A stretch of 64,000 nucleotides of DNA from Bacillota bacterium (GTDB lineage Bacteria > Bacillota > Clostridia > Lachnospirales > Lachnospiraceae). Both the position numbers and the translations under genes were made by a program. The notes under the pieces are model-generated. The model searched no databases. It had not been told where the DNA came from and was given only the letters and a program-made list of their open reading frames with translations. The stretch is taken from positions 1-64,000 of the forward strand of contig JAQXUQ010000005.1 of assembly GCA_029224465.1 (NCBI GenBank). The letters run 5' to 3'. The first letter of the stretch is position 1, and each line of letters opens with the position of its first letter. Shown here in pieces: positions 57,625 through 64,000 of this stretch.

Positions 57625-58709
57625 AGACAATTCTGATTCTGGCCAACTCTTCGGGCGGGCTTTACGACTTCCGGAATGAACTCGTACTGGAGCTGCGCAA
57701 AAACTATCAGGTGGCCGCGAGCCTTCCGGACAGCGTCAAAACAGACCTTCTCGAAAAAGAAGGCGTGGAAATCATAAAGACGCCGGTCAACCGGCGCGGC
57801 GTCAACCCGTTCGAAGACTTAAAGCTCCTCGGGGCTTATAAAGACCTGATCCGCAGGTATCGTCCCGCGCTTGTCCTGACCTATACGATCAAGCCGAACA
57901 TCTACGGCGGCATGGCCTGCGCGGCGCTCGGCGTTCCGTATATCGCGACGATTACCGGCCTTGGCAGCGCCTTTGAGAAAAAGGGCCTGTTTCTTTCCAT
58001 GATCGAGATCATGTACAGGCGGGGACTGCGGAAGGCAGACTGTGTTTTCTTCCAGAATCAGGAGAACCTGAATCTGTTCCGGCAGTACGGCCTTGTGACG
58101 GGAAAATCGCGCCTCGTATCCGGCTCCGGCGTCAGCCTTTCCGCGCACCCGTTCATGGAATATCCCGAAGGGAATGACACCTGTTTCCTTTATGTCGGGC
58201 GGATGATGCGCGAAAAGGGAATCGGGGAACTGCTGACCGCGGCAAGGCGGCTTTCGGGCGAAAGAGTGCATTTCGGTCTGATGGGCTACTGCGACGAAGA
58301 CTGGCAGGAAAAGCTGGATGAAGCGCAGCAGCAGGGATTTATTGACCAGCTCGGTTTTCATACGGAAGTCAATGAATATTATAGAAGGGCATCCGCGGTT
58401 GTGATGCCGACCTACCATGAAGGCATGTCGAACGTTCTGATGGAGGCATCCGCCTGCGGCCGTCCGGTGATCGCGTCCAATATCAGCGGCTGCCGGGAGA
58501 TCTTTGAAGACGGGGTGACCGGGATCGGCTTCGCACCGAAATCGGCGGATTCGCTGACGGACGCCCTGAAAAAATTTCTCGCGCTCGACAGGGGGCAGCG
58601 CGCGGCGATGGGGCAGGCAGCTCATGACAAGATGGTCCGGGAATTCGACAGGACGAAAGTCACCGCGGCGTATCTGCAGGAGATTGAGAAGGCGGTACCC
58701 ACGAAATGA
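57621..58709 (+). CDS. GT4 family glycosyltransferase, PglA-like
   Basis: ILANSSGGLYDFRNELVLEL, TYTIKPNIYGGMAC, ITGLGSAF, MPTYHEGMSNVLMEASACGRPVIASNISGCRE. Confidence 0.9.
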   Translation: MKTILILANSSGGLYDFRNELVLELRKNYQVAASLPDSVKTDLLEKEGVEIIKTPVNRRGVNPFEDLKLLGAYKDLIRRYRPALVLTYTIKPNIYGGMACAALGVPYIATITGLGSAFEKKGLFLSMIEIMYRRGLRKADCVFFQNQENLNLFRQYGLVTGKSRLVSGSGVSLSAHPFMEYPEGNDTCFLYVGRMMREKGIGELLTAARRLSGERVHFGLMGYCDEDWQEKLDEAQQQGFIDQLGFHTEVNEYYRRASAVVMPTYHEGMSNVLMEASACGRPVIASNISGCREIFEDGVTGIGFAPKSADSLTDALKKFLALDRGQRAAMGQAAHDKMVREFDRTKVTAAYLQEIEKAVPTK

Positions 58710-59962
58710 AAAAACTTCTGCTGATGGTGCCGATGCTCCACCAGGGCGGTTTTGAACGCGTCTGCGTTCAGACCGCGCGGCTTTTGCAGGGCACCTTTGA
58801 TGTCACGATCCTGATCTTTTCCGACAAGGATATCAACTATGATGTCACGGGCCTCCATGTCATCAACATCGATGTACCGAGCGTCCCGGGGAAAGCCGGG
58901 AAGCTCCGGAATGTCCTGAAGCGGATCCGCAGAGTGCGGGCTTTGAAAAAACAAAACCGCTACGACATTTCCTACAGCTTCGGGGCCAGTGCTAATCTCA
59001 TCAATGTTTTTACAAGGACAACCGGAAAAGTCGTGACGGGTCTGCGCTGTCAGACAGATCTCGAAGAGCCGCGGCAGGTGCGGCTCTTCTGCAGAAGATC
59101 GGACAGAGTGCTTTCCTGCTCGAAGGAAATCGTCGATGAGCTGGAGCGGGATTTCGGCTATACAAGGAGCACTTATATCTACAATCCGCTGGCTGTGGAA
59201 GAGATTAACAAACGTGCGGAAGAGGAGATCGGCGATTTTCCGTTTCCGCGCGGCGATGAAGATCTGAAAGTTATCTGCAGCCTTGGCCGGGATGACAGAA
59301 TTAAAGGTTTCTGGCATCTGGTCAAAGCATTTTCGATTGTACATGAAAAGCTGCCGCAGGCAAGGCTTTTGATTCTGGGCGCAGGACGTTTTGACGGCTG
59401 CAGAGAGCTCGCGGAAAAACTTGGTATCGCAGATGTGACCGCGTTTCCGGGCGTTCGCAAGAATCCGTTTCCGTATGCGGCGCAATGTGACCTGTTCCTG
59501 CTGCCCTCGAACCGGGAAGGCTTTCCGAATGCCCTGCTGGAGGGGATGGCGCTGGGCCGCCCCGTGATCGCGGCCGACTGCGAGACAGGACCCAGGGAAA
59601 TTCTGCTTTCGGATGAGCAGTACCGGCAGCTTATGAGAGGAGAACTGCCTGCGGAGGAAGAAGGCGCCGGCAGAAACGGCGCGCGCGCCGGCGCTTCATC
59701 GGAAAGCCGCAGAAGCGTGAAAGGAATTGTCCGCGGTGCCTACGGCATGCTCGTTCCCGATCTGGACGACCATGAGGATTATGACGCTTCCAGCATAACG
59801 GAAGACGACAGAATCCTCGCGAAAGCGATGCTGCAGATGCTGGAAGACGAAGAACTGCAAAGGCACTACAGCGGGGCTGCAAAAGCGCGCGCGCTGACGT
59901 ACACGCCGGACCGGTACCGGCAGGCGCTTACGGACACGCTGACGGATATTCTGGAGAACTGA
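58706..59962 (+). CDS. GT4 family glycosyltransferase
   Basis: VPMLHQGGFERVCVQTARLL; LLPSNREGFPNALLEGMALGRPVIAADCETGPREIL. Confidence 0.9.
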   Translation: MKKLLLMVPMLHQGGFERVCVQTARLLQGTFDVTILIFSDKDINYDVTGLHVINIDVPSVPGKAGKLRNVLKRIRRVRALKKQNRYDISYSFGASANLINVFTRTTGKVVTGLRCQTDLEEPRQVRLFCRRSDRVLSCSKEIVDELERDFGYTRSTYIYNPLAVEEINKRAEEEIGDFPFPRGDEDLKVICSLGRDDRIKGFWHLVKAFSIVHEKLPQARLLILGAGRFDGCRELAEKLGIADVTAFPGVRKNPFPYAAQCDLFLLPSNREGFPNALLEGMALGRPVIAADCETGPREILLSDEQYRQLMRGELPAEEEGAGRNGARAGASSESRRSVKGIVRGAYGMLVPDLDDHEDYDASSITEDDRILAKAMLQMLEDEELQRHYSGAAKARALTYTPDRYRQALTDTLTDILEN

Positions 59963-59967
59963 GTGTT

Positions 59968-61083
59968 ATGAAGATAGCATTTCATCTGAACTGCCTGACA
60001 CACGGCGGCGCCGAGCGCGTCGTCACCAATCTGGCGGGAACGTTCGCAGAGCACGGCGATGAAGTCATTGTCGCGACTGAATGGACTGATCCGAATGAAT
60101 ATGAACAGCACCCTTCTGTCCGCAGGGTCCATGTGGGGCTTCTGCCTTCCGAAGAAGGAAAGGGAAGAGCCGCAAAAGCGCTCGCGCGGCGCTCTCACCT
60201 GCATGATTTCATGGTGCGTGAAAAGCCGGATGTTCTTGTCGCGTTCGCGAGAAAGGCTATCTACCGCTCGCTTTCCGCCTGCAGGGGAACCGGTGTTCCG
60301 GTTGTCATCAGTGTCCGCGTTGACCCGAAGGCATCCTATACAGGCGTTATGAATTCGATCATTATAAGGCTCCTTTTCGGCCGCGCCGCGGGAGGCGTTT
60401 TCCAGACGCCCGACGCGCGGGATTTCTTTTCGGAAGACATAAGAAAGCGCTCGGTCGTCATTCTGAATCCGATTACGCAGAAGTATATCGACGCGCCGGA
60501 CACGCCGCTTTCCGCAAGGACAAAGACTGTTGTCAGTGTGGGCCGGCTTGTCTTTTTCAAGAACCAGACCATGCTGGTACACGCGTTTTCGAAGGTTCAT
60601 GAAAAGCATCCGGACTATGTTCTGAAAATTTACGGTCCGGATTCGGGGGACGGCGCGAAGAGAAGCATTGAAGATGCTATTCATGGACATCATCTGGAAG
60701 ACGCGGTGTTCCTGATGGGTGACTGCAGTACGCTGGAGAGGGAGATCCGGGACGCGGCCTGTTTCGCCTTTCCGTCGGATTATGAAGGCATGCCGAACGC
60801 CCTGATGGAAGCCATGGCTCTGGGTTTACCTGTCATTTCAACGGACTGCAGGCCGGGTGCGCCGCGGATGCTGATCCAAAACGGTGAGAACGGTCTGTTA
60901 GTGCCTGTCGGTGATACGGACCGGATGGCGCAGGCGGTTTTGTATATGATCGAGCATCCGGAGAAGGCGCAGGCCATGGGAGACCGTGCGAGAAAAATCC
61001 GGGAAAGTGCAAACGAAGAGGTCATTTACCGGCAGTGGCGTGATTTTCTTTTGGAGGTTTCCGCGCATGGAAGACGCAGCTAG
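59968..61083 (+). CDS. GT4 family glycosyltransferase
   Basis: LNCLTHGGAERVVTNLAGTFAEHGDEV; FPSDYEGMPNALMEAMALGLPVISTDC. Confidence 0.92.
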   Translation: MKIAFHLNCLTHGGAERVVTNLAGTFAEHGDEVIVATEWTDPNEYEQHPSVRRVHVGLLPSEEGKGRAAKALARRSHLHDFMVREKPDVLVAFARKAIYRSLSACRGTGVPVVISVRVDPKASYTGVMNSIIIRLLFGRAAGGVFQTPDARDFFSEDIRKRSVVILNPITQKYIDAPDTPLSARTKTVVSVGRLVFFKNQTMLVHAFSKVHEKHPDYVLKIYGPDSGDGAKRSIEDAIHGHHLEDAVFLMGDCSTLEREIRDAACFAFPSDYEGMPNALMEAMALGLPVISTDCRPGAPRMLIQNGENGLLVPVGDTDRMAQAVLYMIEHPEKAQAMGDRARKIRESANEEVIYRQWRDFLLEVSAHGRRS

Positions 61084-62269
61084 AAAAGAGGCGCCGCACA
61101 TTGTCCTGTATATCGGCTCACTCCAGAAGGGAGGTGCCGAGCGGGTGATGGGGAATCTTGCCGAGTATTTCTACGCGCAGGGAATACGCGTGACGCTCGT
61201 AACGACGTATTTCCATCCGCCGGAATATGTGCTGCCGCACGGGGCGTGGGACCCGGTGACGGGGGAGCCTCTGGAGAACGAAGCCGGCATCCGGAGAGTC
61301 TATTCCGATCCGCCGGAAGCGCTGCTTGCAGGCGGAAGACTGCACAATTTCAGGGTCCGTTTCGACAATCTGCGCGGAATCTGGAAGAGCCTTTCGCCGG
61401 ATCTGATCCTTTCCTTCTCCGGAAAGAACAACCTGATGGCGGTCGCGACCGCGAAAGGCCTGAAGCATATGGTTGCGGATGACAAGGGACGGCAGGTAAA
61501 GAGGCCGCTCCCGGTGGTCGTTTCGGTGCGCGGCATGCCGGCGCGGGAATACAGCGGCAGAGGTATGAAATTCTGCGCACAGGCGCTGTTCGCGCATGCC
61601 GCGGGCGTTGTGCTACAGACGAAAGGCGCGGCAAAATATTTCCGGCGCGCTGTCCGCAGGAAGGCGGTTCTTCTGCCGAATTCGATTCATCCCGCGTTTC
61701 TGCGGCCGCCCTATGAGGGAAAACGGCGCAAGGAGGTGGTCTGCGTCGGGCGCCTGGACGAGAACAAGAATCAGGGAATGTTGATCCGCGCGTTTGCGAA
61801 GACGCGGGAGACGCATCCCGAATATACGCTTCACATCTACGGCGACGGCAGGAAAAGGGCAGACTTCGAGGCGCTTTCGGAGGAGCTGGGGATCCGGGAC
61901 CACGTTGTTTTTCACGGGGCGGTTTCGGGCGTGGACAGACGCATTGACCAGTCCGAGATTTTCGTCCTTCCGTCCAGAACAGAAGGCATGCCGAACGCCC
62001 TGATCGAGGCGATGAGCCTCGGCCTTGCCTGTATTTCGACGGACTGTCCGTCGTACGGCCCGCGGGACCTCATCCGGGACGGTGAGAACGGTTTTCTGGT
62101 CCCGGTGGACAGGGATGATATAATGGCAGAAAAGCTGGCGGTGCTGATGTCGGACCAGGCGCTTCGCGCGAGGTTTGGCGCGGCAGCCGCCCGCGTACAG
62201 GAAATGTACAATCCGGACAGAATCAACCGGCAGTGGCTGGACTACCTGAAGGGTCTTATGTGCCGATGA
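61067..62269 (+). CDS. GT4 family glycosyltransferase
   Basis: GSLQKGGAERVMGNLAEYFYAQGIRV; LPSRTEGMPNALIEAMSLGLACISTDC; ATG after ggagg. Confidence 0.92.
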   Translation: MEDAARKEAPHIVLYIGSLQKGGAERVMGNLAEYFYAQGIRVTLVTTYFHPPEYVLPHGAWDPVTGEPLENEAGIRRVYSDPPEALLAGGRLHNFRVRFDNLRGIWKSLSPDLILSFSGKNNLMAVATAKGLKHMVADDKGRQVKRPLPVVVSVRGMPAREYSGRGMKFCAQALFAHAAGVVLQTKGAAKYFRRAVRRKAVLLPNSIHPAFLRPPYEGKRRKEVVCVGRLDENKNQGMLIRAFAKTRETHPEYTLHIYGDGRKRADFEALSEELGIRDHVVFHGAVSGVDRRIDQSEIFVLPSRTEGMPNALIEAMSLGLACISTDCPSYGPRDLIRDGENGFLVPVDRDDIMAEKLAVLMSDQALRARFGAAAARVQEMYNPDRINRQWLDYLKGLMCR

Positions 62270-63720
62270 ATTTCAACTCGCTGATCTTTATTTATCTGTT
62301 TCTGCCCGCAGTGACGGCAGGATTTTTCCTTGCGGGGAAACATGGAAGGCGGGCAGCCGACGGATTCCTTCTGGCTGCCTGTCTTGTTTTCTATGCCTTC
62401 GCGGGAATCCCGGCGGCCCTGCTGCTTCTTGCCTCTTCCGCTGCAACGTTTGCCCTGACAGAATGTACCGGGAAAGCGCGGGAAAAAGGGAACTCCGGAA
62501 AAGGCTCTTTTCTCATTGCGGTCTTTCTCAATATCGGCCTGCTGCTGTTTTTCAAATACACGAATTTCTTTCTGGACACCGCGGGCACACTCCTGCAAAG
62601 ACAGCTCCCGCAGCCGTCCGTCCTGCTGCCGCTTGGCATCAGCTTCTACACGTTTTCCCAGCTGGCTTTCTGTGCAGAGCGCTATCATGGAAAACTGGGA
62701 AATGTAACGTTTCCGCAGTATCTGCTCTATGTTTCGTACTTTCCCAAGCTCTCGCAGGGGCCGATTATGCAGCCTTCGGCCTTCTTTGAACAGCTTTCGG
62801 GGGAAAACAGAACGCGGCCGGACGCGCACCGCTTTGTGACAGCGGCGCAGATGTTCACGCTGGGCCTTGCCAAAAAGCTTTTTCTTGCGGATACGTTCGC
62901 GAAGGCGGCAGCCTTCGGATATCAGAATTACAGAAACTGCACTACGTTTGATGTGATCATCGTCATGCTTTCGTATTCGCTGCAGATCTATTTTGACTTT
63001 TCGTCGTACTGCGATATGGCAGCGGCGGTTTCGATGATGCTGAACATCGATCTGCCTTTGAACTTCAACTCGCCGTACAAGGCGGTTTCCGTGACGGAGT
63101 TCTGGAAGCGCTGGCATATCACGCTGACGGACTTTTTCCGGACCTATGTGTATTTTCCGCTCGGCGGTTCCAGAAAAGGGAAGCTCCGCACGTACAGAAA
63201 TATTATGATCGTCTTTCTGATCAGCGGTTTCTGGCACGGCGCGAACTGGACCTTTGTCGTCTGGGGACTGCTGCACGGCGCGGCGCAGTGCTTCGAGCGG
63301 ATTTTCAAGAAGCCGCTCTCGTATGTGCCGAAAATCATCCGTTGGTTTTTCACGTTCTTTTTCGTCAATGCCGCATGGCTTCTGTTCGGCGCGTCGTCGT
63401 TTGCGCAGTGGCGGTATCTGACCGCGCAGCTTTTCAACGGAGGTTACATTCTGAATCAGGAGCTTGCGGGACTTCTGCGGATTCCCGGACTTCGCGCGGT
63501 TTTGCAGCTTCTGGGGTTTTCGGTTTCGGACAGTGTTGTTTTCACGTTGTCCGCGGTCATCCTGCTTGGCACCGGACTGATTCTGTGCCTCTTTACGAAA
63601 AACCTGCAGGAGCGAAAGTACAAGGCAGGGAAACCGCAGCTTGTCCTGACTGCGCTCCTTCTTGTCCTTTGCGCGGCTTCGACGGGAACCGTATCGACCT
63701 TTATTTATTCGAACTTTTAA
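62266..63720 (+). CDS. MBOAT family O-acyltransferase
   Basis: MNFNSLIFIYLFLPAV; SYFPKLSQGPIMQPSAF; VTEFWKRWHITLTDFFRTYVYFPLGGSRKG; FLISGFWHGANWTFVVWGLLHG. Confidence 0.95.
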   Translation: MNFNSLIFIYLFLPAVTAGFFLAGKHGRRAADGFLLAACLVFYAFAGIPAALLLLASSAATFALTECTGKAREKGNSGKGSFLIAVFLNIGLLLFFKYTNFFLDTAGTLLQRQLPQPSVLLPLGISFYTFSQLAFCAERYHGKLGNVTFPQYLLYVSYFPKLSQGPIMQPSAFFEQLSGENRTRPDAHRFVTAAQMFTLGLAKKLFLADTFAKAAAFGYQNYRNCTTFDVIIVMLSYSLQIYFDFSSYCDMAAAVSMMLNIDLPLNFNSPYKAVSVTEFWKRWHITLTDFFRTYVYFPLGGSRKGKLRTYRNIMIVFLISGFWHGANWTFVVWGLLHGAAQCFERIFKKPLSYVPKIIRWFFTFFFVNAAWLLFGASSFAQWRYLTAQLFNGGYILNQELAGLLRIPGLRAVLQLLGFSVSDSVVFTLSAVILLGTGLILCLFTKNLQERKYKAGKPQLVLTALLLVLCAASTGTVSTFIYSNF

Positions 63721-63744
63721 AGACGAGGAGAGGCGCGCGGCGCA

Positions 63745-64000
63745 ATGAACGAAAAACGATGGATTAGAAACTTCATCATTCTTACGGCAGCGGTTACCGC
63801 GGGCGTCTGCATTTACACCGCGGTGCTGGATCCGTTTTTTCATTATCACGCGCCGCTTCCCGGGTTTTACTATAAGCTGGAGAATCAGCGGGCGCAGAAC
63901 GACGGCATCACGAAGCATTTCGCTTACGACAGTCTGATTACCGGTACCAGTTTTACCGAGAATTTCCGTACTTCGCAGTTCGACAGCCTCTTTGATGCTT
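63745..64000 (+). CDS. MBOAT-associated membrane/extracytoplasmic protein, truncated by window end
   Basis: MNEKRWIRNFIILTAAVTAGVCIYTAVLDPFFHYHAPLPGFYYKLENQRAQNDGITKHFAYDSLITGTSFTENF; typical partner of MBOAT. Confidence 0.65.
   Translation, partial: MNEKRWIRNFIILTAAVTAGVCIYTAVLDPFFHYHAPLPGFYYKLENQRAQNDGITKHFAYDSLITGTSFTENFRTSQFDSLFDA

Noticed and set aside
62242-63918. 558-aa antisense ORF
   Set aside because: Opposite a convincing MBOAT gene; no motifs and highly basic composition.

Overview
The window looks like a Lachnospiraceae/Clostridia-type chromosome segment (inferred from gene content, including SCIFF). It opens with the 3' end of a 23S rRNA, a chain of short hairpins built on GCGAAGC, and tRNA-Asn, tRNA-Glu and tRNA-Cys. 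A mostly housekeeping/accessory stretch follows (about 1.6-36.5 kb): a secreted four-repeat protein, DUF3048 lipoprotein, DacA-like carboxypeptidase, LTA-synthase-like sulfatase, LuxS, a decayed cation:proton antiporter next to tetR, an rrf2-MATE operon, CBS/DHH pyrophosphatase, M18 and M24 peptidases, Tex, CDF transporter, MurD-like ligase, MscL, Orn/Lys/Arg decarboxylase, MATE, a lipoprotein barnase with a barstar nearby, an [FeFe]-hydrogenase-like protein with three rubredoxin-like tails, and a glycerate kinase/GntP pair. At about 36.55-38.3 kb is a SCIFF RiPP locus. Its 48-aa precursor is absent from the supplied ORF track and is separated from the radical SAM maturase by a long near-perfect stem. 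From 38.4 kb to the window end, about 25 kb of co-directional genes form a glycan-assembly locus with PglF/PglE/PglC/PglA-like genes, an ABC flippase, a Wzy-like protein, several GT4s, MBOAT, and an unusual PLP-enzyme plus ATP-grasp pair. Most promising leads: the PLP/ATP-grasp insertion in the glycan locus, the split barnase/barstar arrangement, the hydrogenase with three rubredoxin-like domains, the two inverted repeats over the rrf2 promoter, and the GCGAAGC hairpin array. All family calls come from reading motifs by eye; no database search was run.
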